From the NCBI GenBank assembly GCA_947381435.1, contig CANCVE010000005.1, positions 33,474 through 97,473 on the forward strand: DNA of 64,000 nucleotides. The letters run 5' to 3'. This document shows positions 37,809 to 46,419 of this stretch, in pieces. This DNA is from Chitinophagaceae bacterium. GTDB lineage: Bacteria > Bacteroidota > Bacteroidia > Chitinophagales > Chitinophagaceae. Numbering within the stretch: position 1 is the stretch's first letter; each line of letters starts with the position of its first letter. A model generated the notes under the pieces. That model was given only the letters and a program-made list of their open reading frames with translations, did not search any database and had not been told where the DNA came from. The position numbers were made by a program, and so were the translations under genes.

Positions 37809-38063
37809 CATGATTTGTATGATTAAGGTGATTAGACCTCTTCGTCAATTGCTTTGTGATAAAAAAGAGTGTCTTCTATTTGATTTCTCTGTTTTTTCTG
37901 TGCCTTCTGTGGCAAACATTTTATACAATTATGTAGAATTTCTTTGCCACTGAGGCACTGAGGTAACAGAAAAAGAGAGAGAATGGATTTCCGAAGAGGT
38001 CTATTGAACTGATTATCGAAGGACACAATCCTTTTTTAATCCTTATAATCACACAAATCCTAG
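37809..38063. repeat. Nested palindromic element (about 255 bases)
   Basis: Three sets of inverted arms lie one inside the other: outer CATGATTTGTATGATTAAGG (starting 37809) with its imperfect inverse at 38038-38063; middle AGACCTCTTCG (37834-37844) with CGAAGAGGTCT (37992-38002), exact; inner TTTTTCTGTGCC...GGCAAA (37892-37916) with an imperfect inverse TTTGCC...CAGAAAAA (37943-37975). This layout resembles the non-coding, palindromic dispersed repeats (MITE-like) found between genes in Bacteroidota. No transposase gene is seen. The surrounding stretch 37699-37808 holds nothing clear. Confidence 0.7.
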
Positions 38064-38110
38064 TTTAGACAATGCCCCCAAACCTTCCATTTACCTTCAA
38101 AAAGTAAAAC

Positions 38111-38341
38111 ACTGCCAAGTTTCATCAAAAGATGGTCGTGTTTTTCATAAACTCACCCATGTTTCGAGAAAACATGGCAGTGTTTTTAATAAACTCGGTA
38201 ATTTTTTGGGCAAACATGGTCAACTTTAACAAAAACTCACCCGTGTTTCTTATAAACACTGCCAAGTTTCTTAAAAAGAAGGTCATGTTTCTCAAAAACT
38301 TGGCAGTGTTTTGTAAAAACATGACCATCTTCTGGTTTTGG
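38111..38341. repeat. 21-base-period dyad repeat array A3 (11 units)
   Basis: Eleven abutting units of exactly 21 bases. In ten of them GTTT (unit positions 9-12; eight exact) and AAAC (18-21; eight exact) form the dyad GTTT-N5-AAAC; the first eight positions vary. AAACACTGCCAAGTTT occurs directly twice (38107-38122, 38254-38269) and inverted once (38296-38311, perfect). The end motif AAACATGACCATCTT (38317-38331) inverts the start motif at 38129-38143 with one mismatch. It lies 28 bases after the amidase stop. Confidence 0.88.
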
Positions 38342-38369
38342 CAGTAAATCTCGACTTTAGGCTCCCCAC

Positions 38370-39293
38370 TTACTTCCCACTATTCAAATCGGTGCTGATT
38401 GTTTTATTATCTAATGAACCCCTATAACGTTTAATGGCATTAATGATAGATTGTACAATTTGGGTTTGTCCGGCTGGGCTATTTAGATAATCTTCTTCTT
38501 CAGGATTGGAGATATAACCCGTTTCTACCAATACTGCCGGCATTGCTACCGCTTGCAATACCCAAATACCCACTTGTCTTTGCAAAGCATCGCGATTAAT
38601 GCGGCCTGCTTTTGCAAACTCTTGCTGGATGGTAAGCGCCAAGTAGGCACTTCTGTCAAAGTATTGACGTGTTTTTAAGTTGATGTAATTCATCTTCTCT
38701 GGCGATTCTACATCGAAGCCATCTACCGATTTTGCAGTATTACTATCCAAGTATAAACTCTGATTTTCGCGCATGGCTATCAGCTTCAAATCATTTCTAT
38801 GCGCTCCCCATATATAGGTTTCCGTTCCTTTTGCAGGATTTGGTGTGCTGTAAGTGTGGTATTCTTTTACCTGACGTGTATGCTTTTTTCGTCCCTTGCG
38901 GTAGGTTTCGGTTTTATAACCAACAAATTCGCTGCGTCTTATTGGGTCGGCACTATTGCAGTGTATGCACACAAACAAATCGCCTTTGGCCTGATTGGCA
39001 ATCTTGGCTTTTTCTACAGGCGAATCAAAAACATCGGTTCTTCTGGTTAATACTATTTCAATATCTGGAAGTTGATCTTTCATCATTTCTTCCAGTTTTA
39101 AGGATATTGCCAACGATATGTCTTTCTCGTTAGAGTACTTTCCTGGAGCACCACTATCATGTCCTCCATGACCAGCATCTATCACAATTCGGCGTAATTT
39201 CGATTTCTGAGTGGCATCTTTTGTAGAAAAGGAAGTTAAAAGCAATACACAAAATCCAAGCATGTATAGCAGTGTATTTTTCTTTATCATCAT
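38370..39293 (-). CDS. N-acetylmuramoyl-L-alanine amidase (Amidase_3)
   Basis: 307 residues. The N-terminal signal peptide (about 1-25) is followed by the zinc amidase domain: IDAGHGGHDSGAPG (about 37-50, with a metal histidine), then FVCIHCNSADP (about 107-117, the second histidine) and PAVLVETGYISNPEE (about 255-269, with the catalytic glutamate). The long insertion with YHTYSTPNPAKGTETYIWG (about 143-161) is of the kind seen in Bacteroidota members. It cuts the amide bond between sugar and peptide in peptidoglycan, in the periplasm. It is divergent from lptD with an 82-base gap. No clear -7 match for this gene was found in that gap. Confidence 0.93.
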   Translation of the reverse strand: MMIKKNTLLYMLGFCVLLLTSFSTKDATQKSKLRRIVIDAGHGGHDSGAPGKYSNEKDISLAISLKLEEMMKDQLPDIEIVLTRRTDVFDSPVEKAKIANQAKGDLFVCIHCNSADPIRRSEFVGYKTETYRKGRKKHTRQVKEYHTYSTPNPAKGTETYIWGAHRNDLKLIAMRENQSLYLDSNTAKSVDGFDVESPEKMNYINLKTRQYFDRSAYLALTIQQEFAKAGRINRDALQRQVGIWVLQAVAMPAVLVETGYISNPEEEDYLNSPAGQTQIVQSIINAIKRYRGSLDNKTISTDLNSGK

Positions 39294-39355
39294 GTCTATA
39301 AAAGTTAAAGTATTTAATATTATGCCTTTCTTTAGGCAATAGTTAGTTTACCGAC

Positions 39356-39363
39356 TATTTTTG
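39356..39363 (+). promoter_or_regulatory. Candidate -7 promoter element for lptD
   Basis: TATTTTTG is a full match to TAnnTTTG, 12 bases before ATG 39376. It overlaps a TTG that would extend the protein by five residues, so the ATG must be the true start; the leader would be very short, about 5-8 bases. Confidence 0.5.
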
Positions 39364-39375
39364 CCACCTCACAAT

Positions 39376-42111
39376 ATGAAGGAACTGTGTAAAAATAAAG
39401 TAAAAACATTTTGGGCGTATACTGCTTGGATAAGTTTGTTCGTAATTGTGTTGCAATTAACAGCTAGTGGATTGCCCTCATTAATTCATTCGTCTAAAGA
39501 ATATTTATCTACTGATACAATTCCGAAAAGAAACAATACGCCTTCACTAAAAAAGAATACCCCTTTACCAATACCCGCGCAAGCTGCAATAGTAGACACT
39601 TCTTTGCGAAATAATAAAGATTCCATTATAAAGATTGATACCCTCAATATTTCGAAAGATAGTTTAGATGCCCCCATCAGTTACGAAGCATCAGACTCTG
39701 GCGTACTTATTATTCCTACAAAAGAATTTACGCTGTATGGCAAGGCAAAGGTGTCTAATAAGGATGTAAACCTAGATGCGGCTACCATAAAATACAATTC
39801 TGGAACACAATTGGTGCAGGCTTACGGTGCAAAAGACACAACAGGCAATCCGTATAGTAAACCTAATTTGACGCAAGGAGCAACTAAAACCATCAGCGAT
39901 TCTATTCTTTTCAGTCTAAAAACATTAAAAGGTCTTACTAAGAATACTTATTTGCAAGACGGTGAAATGTATGTGAATGCACAGGTGCTTAAAAAAGTAA
40001 ATAAAACAGATTATTATGGCTATAGGGCTAGGTTTACTACTTGCAACCTCGACACACCACACTTTGCCTTTAGGGCACGAAAAATAAAGATGGTTACCAA
40101 TAAGCTAGCCGTTACTGGCCCTACTACACCAGAAATAGAAGGAGTACCCTTGCCTATTGGGATACCTTTTGGCATTTTTCCGCTAGCACAAGGTCGACAT
40201 TCGGGTGTGTTGCCCCCTGCCTTTGCCACGAGCGAAAACTATGGTTTAGGACTAGAAGGCTTAGGCTATTATAAGGTAGTTAATGATAATCTGGATGTTA
40301 CCCTTAGAAGCGATATCTACTCTTATGGAGGATGGAGGGTGACTGCAAGCCCCAAATATTTAAAAAGATACCGATACCAAGGTAATCTGGATGTAACGGT
40401 GCAACACACAAAATCGTTGAATGCAGTGGGATATGGCGGATTTGTTGAGGATGAGTTTACAACCAGCAATTCGTACATGATAAACTGGAACCATAACCAA
40501 GATCAGCGTGTAAGACCAGGAACTAGCTTTGGAGCTAACGTGCATTTTGGTAGCACTCGTTTCAATCAAAATGTGCAGAATAATCCTTTTATAACTTATA
40601 ATAACCAATTAAGCTCTACCGTTAATTACTCAAAGAATTTTAAAGACAAGGCAAATGTGGCTTTGTCATTTAATCATAGCCAAAATAGTATAACACATTT
40701 AGTAAACTTAATATTGCCTAGTGTTTCTGGTAGTGTGGTAACATTTTACCCTTTTCAGCGTAAGGAAATGGTGGGTACGCCAAAGTGGTACGAGAAGCTA
40801 GGCATTGGCTATAGCGGTAGCCTTACTAATGAACTTGCATTTTACGATACTGCTTTTAGCCTAAAAAGAATGCTTGATACCTTACAATGGGGTGCCACAC
40901 ATAGTATTCCTATCTCCTTATCGCTACCTTCTTTAGGCCCTGTACAAATATCGCCAAGTGTTTCTTTTTCGCACAAATGGTATGGGCAATCTATACTTAG
41001 AAAATGGGACGATGCCAACAATAAAATAGATACTGTTATTACCAAAGGTTTCTATACTGGCAGCCAGATGAGCTTTGGGGTTAGTGCCAATACACGTGTG
41101 TTTGGTACAGTAAACTTTGGTAAGAAAAGTAATATTGTGGCAATAAGACACGAGATGAGGCCAAGCATTGGCTTTAGCTATACGCCAGACTTATCGAGCC
41201 AAAACTTTTATACCGTAAAGGTTGACACCATAAATAAGGTTGGGCACTATATGCGTTACTCTAAGTTTGATGGTGTTACACCGGGTGCTTATGGCGAAGG
41301 AAACTCTGGTGCGGTTAGCTTTGGTATAGACAATACGCTAGAGATGAAGGTGAAGGATAGTAAAGATACCACAAAAGAGGATGCAACTAAAAAAGTAAAA
41401 CTAATAGATGGGTTTGGGTTTAGTGGATCGTATAACTTAATGGCGGATAGCTTTGCGCTAAGTAATATATCCTTCAACTTTAGGAGTACTTTGTTTAAAG
41501 TGGTGAATATAACTTCCGGCTTTACACTTGATCCTTATGCCGTAGATAAATATGGTTATAGACTAAAGAATTATTATTGGACTGGGAAAGACTTAAACTT
41601 TGGCCGTATTACCAATGGAAACATTGCCTTATCTACTTCTTTTAAAAGCAAAACCAAGGATGGTAAAGCAGGAAAAGACAGTATCCCTTTAGATCCATTT
41701 ATGACACCCGAAGAGCAACAACAACAATTGCAGTATACACGAAGTAATCCGCAGGAGTTTACAGATTTCAATATTCCGTGGTCTGTAACGCTAGGTTATT
41801 CCCTCAATTTCTCCAAGCAATTAATGTCTAACTACGTTTATAAGAACGTTTTTACATCTAGTTTAAATTTTAATGGAGACTTCAACCTGACGGAGAAATG
41901 GAAGGTTGGGGGATCTGGCAACTACGACTTTAATGAAAATAAGGTTCAGTACCTAAGTATGTTTATTACCCGCGAAATGCATTGCTGGCAGTTGGCCATA
42001 AATATTACCCCGATAGGCCCTTCTCGATCCTTCAACATTACCATCAACCCCAAGGCGGGCATTCTTAGAGATTTAAAGATTAATAGAAGCAGGTACTTTT
42101 CTAGCAATTAG
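39376..42111 (+). CDS. lptD: Putative LPS-assembly protein LptD
   Basis: 911 residues from ATG 39376. An N-terminal hydrophobic segment (WAYTAWISLFVIVLQLTASG) acts as signal. Residues about 100-230 form an OstA/LptA-like beta-jellyroll (EFTLYGKAKVSNKDVNLDAA and following). The rest is a large beta-barrel rich in alternating aromatic strands (ALSFNHSQNSITHLVNLIL, GVSANTRVFGTVNFGKKS), ending in a typical final strand. Bacteroidota proteins of this group share an amidase neighbour, as here. With LptE it inserts lipopolysaccharide into the outer leaflet. The start extends to TTG 39361 but overlaps the promoter. Good family call; the C-terminal part is harder to align with proteobacterial LptD. 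Confidence 0.88.
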   Translation: MKELCKNKVKTFWAYTAWISLFVIVLQLTASGLPSLIHSSKEYLSTDTIPKRNNTPSLKKNTPLPIPAQAAIVDTSLRNNKDSIIKIDTLNISKDSLDAPISYEASDSGVLIIPTKEFTLYGKAKVSNKDVNLDAATIKYNSGTQLVQAYGAKDTTGNPYSKPNLTQGATKTISDSILFSLKTLKGLTKNTYLQDGEMYVNAQVLKKVNKTDYYGYRARFTTCNLDTPHFAFRARKIKMVTNKLAVTGPTTPEIEGVPLPIGIPFGIFPLAQGRHSGVLPPAFATSENYGLGLEGLGYYKVVNDNLDVTLRSDIYSYGGWRVTASPKYLKRYRYQGNLDVTVQHTKSLNAVGYGGFVEDEFTTSNSYMINWNHNQDQRVRPGTSFGANVHFGSTRFNQNVQNNPFITYNNQLSSTVNYSKNFKDKANVALSFNHSQNSITHLVNLILPSVSGSVVTFYPFQRKEMVGTPKWYEKLGIGYSGSLTNELAFYDTAFSLKRMLDTLQWGATHSIPISLSLPSLGPVQISPSVSFSHKWYGQSILRKWDDANNKIDTVITKGFYTGSQMSFGVSANTRVFGTVNFGKKSNIVAIRHEMRPSIGFSYTPDLSSQNFYTVKVDTINKVGHYMRYSKFDGVTPGAYGEGNSGAVSFGIDNTLEMKVKDSKDTTKEDATKKVKLIDGFGFSGSYNLMADSFALSNISFNFRSTLFKVVNITSGFTLDPYAVDKYGYRLKNYYWTGKDLNFGRITNGNIALSTSFKSKTKDGKAGKDSIPLDPFMTPEEQQQQLQYTRSNPQEFTDFNIPWSVTLGYSLNFSKQLMSNYVYKNVFTSSLNFNGDFNLTEKWKVGGSGNYDFNENKVQYLSMFITREMHCWQLAINITPIGPSRSFNITINPKAGILRDLKINRSRYFSSN

Positions 42112-42152
42112 AAAGTAATTAGTCGAAAGTCAAAAGTTATAAATCACTTGAG

Positions 42153-42383
42153 TTGACATTAGTAATACATCCGTTGACTAGATTATTGACTCCTGATGCA
42201 ATACTATTGCTTCCATTGACTAGATTATTGCCTCACGAAGCAATATTATTGCTTCCATTGACTAATTTATTGCCTCTAAAATCAATACTATAGCTTCCGT
42301 TGACTAAGTTTTTGCCTCGCGAGACAATAATATTGCTTACGTTGACTATATTATTGCTTCGCGAGGCGATAATAGTTCATTAC
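42153..42383. repeat. 21-base-period dyad repeat array A4 (11 units)
   Basis: Eleven abutting units of exactly 21 bases. Units of two kinds alternate, giving a 42-base order: one begins TTGACTA and ends ATTATTGCCTC, the other is GAnGCAATAnTATTGCTTCC. The second kind holds CAAT-N3-ATTG, the same dyad as array A1. Unit 5 contains a near-perfect palindrome GAAGCAATATTATTGCTTC (42237-42255), 9-base arms around one base. It fills the 279-base gap between convergent lptD and the GH30 gene, ending 7 bases before the GH30 stop. Confidence 0.88.
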
Positions 42384-42390
42384 GCTAGAT

Positions 42391-43806
42391 TTATTTACTG
42401 ATAATAAAAGTATTGTACGAGCCGGCTGTAAGGGTTGCAGTCATGGTTTTATTGCCTATTACGATGGAAAAAGGCTTTTCCTGTTTTTTATTTTCAACTA
42501 CCACAACTATGCTTCCATCAGGATTCTTAAACGAGAGTGCATTGCTATCTTTCTTATCATTTTTAAGTAAATACGCACCTGGGCTTACAAACCTGCTAAA
42601 GTGTTTCATAACATAAAACTGAGGATTGTAAATTACTTTCTTAGCTTTTGTATCAATGGTTATTGAGCTGTTTTGACTCCATGCCCAGCTACTCAACCCT
42701 GTTTCATCAAGTACCATATTCCAATACATGTAGGCTTGGCAACCACCTGTTAGGTATTGTTTCATTAAACCATAAGTATCATCGGCTTCCTTCCAAGTAT
42801 TCTTTCCATTATAACACTTAGTTTCTGTTTCCATCATTGGCAAGCTCGTATTTCTTCTTAGAAAAGATAAAATAAAGCGGCTATTGTATTGCAATCCTAA
42901 GCCCGATATGTATTGCATCGTTTCTTTATCATCCAATATGTGCTTAAACCAACTAGAATCTTTATTGGTGATAGTTCCTAACCATATCTGTGCAGGAATC
43001 TTTTCCTTTTTAAATGTAGGCCCTAAGTAATTCTTTATGTAGTTATTCATTGTTTCTGGATTATCCCATTTGCAAGAAGGATACTTGGTTTCATAAATAG
43101 GCTCATTTTGCGGATGAATCTGGTAAATATCAATACCTGCTTTCTTGTATTCCAACACATACTTAGCTTGGTAATGAGCATAAGTGTTTAGGATAGCAGG
43201 TTCCATTCTCAAACTTCCGCTATCATACTTGTTGTTGGTTTTCATCCAAGCGGGCGGACTCCAAGGTGAAGCCCATATTTTAAGCTTTGGGTTTACGTTC
43301 AAAGCCGCCTTTATATAGGGTATTAAATATTTGTTATCACGCTCTATCGAGAAACCTTTTAAGTCATAATCTCCAGGCACATCATCATAAGAATAAGCAT
43401 CAATGGCAAAATCGCTTGCTGCCATTGGTGTACGACAAATGTTGAATCTGCTACCATCCTTTTGGTTAAACAAAGCGTTTATAACCTCATTTCTATCTTT
43501 CTCGTCCAAAGCAAGAATTGCTTTCCATCCCAATTCATTGAAGCAACCACCCCAACCTGTTATCTGTTGTTCGGTAGCTTTTGTATCAATAATAAGTGCA
43601 GAATCGAGGTTTTCGGATGCTATTTTATGTAATTGCAAAGGATTTTGTTCTACCCATTGAGCTTGTTCGGTAGTTGTAACCCATTTTACTTTTTGGGCAT
43701 TCAAATTAATAACTAGACCTAGCAATAAAAACAAGGATACACCTATATGTAGGGGCATCTTAATGTTTAATGACATTGGGACTATTTGAATTGTACGCTT
43801 CTTCAT
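42391..43806 (-). CDS. Glycoside hydrolase family 30 enzyme
   Basis: 471 residues with an N-terminal signal peptide (about 17-38). The family opening 'QQITGWGGCFNELGW' (about 79-94) is typical. The acid/base glutamate is in IHPQNEP (E235), and the nucleophile is in PMMETETKCY (E326 or E328, by analogy the latter). RTPMAASDFA, WSPPAWMK and YMYWNMVLDE are further conserved blocks, and a beta-domain with a Trp-Ala pattern closes the protein. GH30 includes glucosylceramidase-, xylanase- and beta-1,6-galactanase-like members; the pectin context makes a galactan or other side-chain substrate plausible, but that is inference. Last gene of the SusC-led operon, 33 bases after the acetylesterase. Confidence 0.88.
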   Translation of the reverse strand: MKKRTIQIVPMSLNIKMPLHIGVSLFLLLGLVINLNAQKVKWVTTTEQAQWVEQNPLQLHKIASENLDSALIIDTKATEQQITGWGGCFNELGWKAILALDEKDRNEVINALFNQKDGSRFNICRTPMAASDFAIDAYSYDDVPGDYDLKGFSIERDNKYLIPYIKAALNVNPKLKIWASPWSPPAWMKTNNKYDSGSLRMEPAILNTYAHYQAKYVLEYKKAGIDIYQIHPQNEPIYETKYPSCKWDNPETMNNYIKNYLGPTFKKEKIPAQIWLGTITNKDSSWFKHILDDKETMQYISGLGLQYNSRFILSFLRRNTSLPMMETETKCYNGKNTWKEADDTYGLMKQYLTGGCQAYMYWNMVLDETGLSSWAWSQNSSITIDTKAKKVIYNPQFYVMKHFSRFVSPGAYLLKNDKKDSNALSFKNPDGSIVVVVENKKQEKPFSIVIGNKTMTATLTAGSYNTFIISK

Positions 43807-43839
43807 ATTGTTATCAATTATTTATTAATAGTACATTGA

Positions 43840-44613
43840 TTAATTCTTAACGAATTTGTTTAATGAGCAATCTTTTATCAGCTTCAATCCTTCAATTACA
43901 GATGCAGCATTTAGTTCGGCACCTACAAAGTTGGTATGTGTATGGTCTGTAGTAAAGAAGGATTTTACTTTTTCTTGACCCATTTCTTCCCAATGTTTAG
44001 CAATAATGCTATTTAGATTTATGTAGAAAGCACCTGTAGTTTTGGCAGTTTCCTCAGCCCATTGCGGATATTGGTCTTCTACAACCACTTTACCATCCTT
44101 CCATTTATCTCTTGGCACCAACGAACAAATAATAACAGTTGCCCCTTTTGCCTTGGCCTCATTTACCATTTTTCGCATATACCAACCGTAAGTATGTACT
44201 GTTTCTGGTTTATTTGTTTTTGGATTAATGATGTCCTTTATTTCTTCCCCTGTGCCTTTTATCGTTCCTCTTGCCCTTGCTGTATCATCTAATGGGCTGC
44301 CATCATTATGACCAAACTGCATCATCAGATAGTCGCCCGGTTTAATGGCATCAACTACTTTATCCCACAATCCATCTCTAATAAAAGTTCGAGAACTAGT
44401 GCCCGGCTTGGCGCGGTTTACAATTGCAATCCTATTTGTATCGAGATGTTCTCTCAACAGTGTTCCCCAACCCCAATGTAAGTTGGTTCCATTTCCATCA
44501 CTATTTTGCACCGTAGAATCGCCAATAATGAATACTGACTGCTTTCTTTGTTGCACTATAAAGGCAAAAGAAGTAAGAGCAAATGCACACAATACAAAAA
44601 GGGGTTTCCTCAT
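43840..44613 (-). CDS. Rhamnogalacturonan acetylesterase-like SGNH hydrolase (CE12 type)
   Basis: 257 residues with a signal peptide (about 1-21). The SGNH blocks are all present: IIGDSTVQN (catalytic S33), GTSSRTFIRDGLWDKV, QFGHNDGS (block III with the Asn) and DHTHTNFVGA (block V with the Asp and His). The length and motif spelling match the rhamnogalacturonan acetylesterases rather than general lipases. It should remove acetyl groups from the galacturonic acid of pectin rhamnogalacturonan I, letting other enzymes in. It is 36 bases upstream of the lipoprotein gene's stop side and 33 bases before the GH30 gene, so co-transcribed with them. The periplasm or the outside is its likely place. 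Confidence 0.88.
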   Translation of the reverse strand: MRKPLFVLCAFALTSFAFIVQQRKQSVFIIGDSTVQNSDGNGTNLHWGWGTLLREHLDTNRIAIVNRAKPGTSSRTFIRDGLWDKVVDAIKPGDYLMMQFGHNDGSPLDDTARARGTIKGTGEEIKDIINPKTNKPETVHTYGWYMRKMVNEAKAKGATVIICSLVPRDKWKDGKVVVEDQYPQWAEETAKTTGAFYINLNSIIAKHWEEMGQEKVKSFFTTDHTHTNFVGAELNAASVIEGLKLIKDCSLNKFVKN

Positions 44614-44649
44614 TTTATTATTTTATAAATAATGTATTAGTATTGAAAT

Positions 44650-46338
44650 TTAATAAGCCCATCTAGGGTCGCCGATGGTTCCACCACTAAGGCTCGAAGA
44701 AAATATTGGGTCAGTTGCTGGAACATTAACTAGACTAAAACTAGTTGTACTTGGCGTCCATCCAAGATCATCAATAATATTATCGGTTTGTTCTAATCCA
44801 GTTAAAACTAAATCAAAGCCTCCTACGGAAGAGGCAAACTTGAAGTAATTATTATTGGAAAATATCAATTTATTTCCGGCCGCACCACCACGGTAAGCAG
44901 CTGTTTTTACAGTACCTGTTCCCATTGGTGTATTTGCCAATATACTATTACTCAAAGTATAATTTACTTGATTGGCATTTGCATCGAATAAGAGATATTT
45001 TGCATTGCCGCCAATGTTGTTGATAGTGCAATAATCGATAGTGATTTGAGGTTTAACTGTAGGTTTAGCCAATGTGGTCCCCATATTTATTAGCCCTTCA
45101 CCCATATTGTAAAAGGTAGATTTAGTGAAGCTGACTTCATTAAATTGAAGTTTCTCTAAAGAGCAAGAATAATATCCGGAGTTATTTGCTAAATCAATAT
45201 TATATATCTGACAATTGTTTATACTGATAGACCCGATTTTGAAATTATTGGCAACTGCGCCAACATTCCCTCTAATAACACAACGAGAATATTCGTGAAT
45301 GATGCAATTATCTATTTTAACATTAGTGAAGGTGGCAGGTGCGCCCGGAGTAGCAGCACTTCCTAATAGCTGAAGGAAAGTGGTGCCGTTACTAGAACCA
45401 CCATAGCTTGCATTAAAGTCTATTCCTGCAAGTGTAATACCAGCGCCATCACCTACAACATCTATTTCTTTTGACAGCACTTTAGTATCTGTTGGATTGT
45501 TAGAAACGGATCTGATAGTAATAGTTTTTTGCAAAACGCTTGTTGCATTGGATAAAGTATACGTTCCTGGATTTAACCCTATAATATCTCCATCTGCTGC
45601 TGCGGCAATGGCAGCCGCCAAATCATCAACATCAGGATTAAGAATGGTGGTATAATTAATGGCGGGTGCAGTGGTAAAAGTTAGAATACCAAGACTCTTC
45701 TTTCCGGCAAATAACTGAATAGTATATTTTGTACCAGGCAATAAATCAGTTACTTGTTTTGCGCCTAAGGCTACTTCGTCAGCAGAAACATTACTTGCAA
45801 CAGCCACCCCATTCTTTGGCGTCAGAACAACACTAGTAACCTTTTGGGTATAGCTATTTAAATACCAATGTAAAAGAACAGAATTTGCACTTATCTCAAA
45901 ATCTCTGATTGCCTTGAGGTATTGTAATCCCATCAATTTAAAAGTACCCACTTTAGTAAAATAATGAGATGCTGCAAATACACTGTACGGGTTAATTTTC
46001 ACCCTACTGTAGTATGGCGTATTGAGTGCAATAACAGAATCTGTAGCATACGCAAAAGTTGTATCTGTAATTACAGAAAAATCGATAGTAGAAAAAGATG
46101 AGTCCTTAGATGCCTCGATAGTATAAGTCATTCCACTAGTTGCATATACTGGCGCTGTAAATGAAAACCTTGCAGAATCCTTATTTGCTTTTACTGCCAA
46201 ATTGTAAGGCGTAAAAGACCGCCTAGTAGACGCATCTACTACTGTACCATCTACAGACTTATTGCACGATGTTATTGTAAATACTATCGATAAACCAACA
46301 AAAATGGCTATCGCTACTTTTAGAGTATGTTTTTTCAT
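44650..46338 (-). CDS. Surface lipoprotein with Ig-like repeats and beta-helix domain (DUF5123/DUF4957-like)
   Basis: 562 residues from ATG 46338. A lipobox ends the signal peptide (TSC, Cys25). Two fibronectin-like stretches follow (about 35-220), then a parallel beta-helix: repeated VKIDNCIIHEYSRCVI, ISINNCQIYNIDLANNSGYY and ITIDYCTINNIGGNA segments (about 255-480), like pectate-lyase-type right-handed helices. It closes with a short tail including TDPIFSSSLSGGTIGDPRWA. Related lipoproteins in pectin loci of Bacteroidota often bind or act on the glycan; whether this one cuts it is unknown. It lies 81 bases after the SusD gene; the frame extends back to TTG 46347, but the ATG is better placed. 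Most likely on the cell surface. Confidence 0.75.
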   Translation of the reverse strand: MKKHTLKVAIAIFVGLSIVFTITSCNKSVDGTVVDASTRRSFTPYNLAVKANKDSARFSFTAPVYATSGMTYTIEASKDSSFSTIDFSVITDTTFAYATDSVIALNTPYYSRVKINPYSVFAASHYFTKVGTFKLMGLQYLKAIRDFEISANSVLLHWYLNSYTQKVTSVVLTPKNGVAVASNVSADEVALGAKQVTDLLPGTKYTIQLFAGKKSLGILTFTTAPAINYTTILNPDVDDLAAAIAAAADGDIIGLNPGTYTLSNATSVLQKTITIRSVSNNPTDTKVLSKEIDVVGDGAGITLAGIDFNASYGGSSNGTTFLQLLGSAATPGAPATFTNVKIDNCIIHEYSRCVIRGNVGAVANNFKIGSISINNCQIYNIDLANNSGYYSCSLEKLQFNEVSFTKSTFYNMGEGLINMGTTLAKPTVKPQITIDYCTINNIGGNAKYLLFDANANQVNYTLSNSILANTPMGTGTVKTAAYRGGAAGNKLIFSNNNYFKFASSVGGFDLVLTGLEQTDNIIDDLGWTPSTTSFSLVNVPATDPIFSSSLSGGTIGDPRWAY

Positions 46339-46419
46339 TTCAAGCAATATTTAGCTTATTTAATAATGTAACTACTGTTTATTTAATACCCTCCTTTAGT
46401 AAAAAGGATAATAACAGCT

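Noticed and set aside
38125-38347. Array A3 as a gene: both strands stay open for about 67-71 codons with a seven-residue pattern.
   Set aside because: A 21-base period is seven codons, so any frame without a stop in one unit stays open throughout; both strands being open is a result of the period. There is no start signal or family, and the same happens in A1.
14970-42383. The four arrays as CRISPR arrays.
   Set aside because: Units abut with no unique spacers, no cas gene is near, and the units are degenerate rather than exact.
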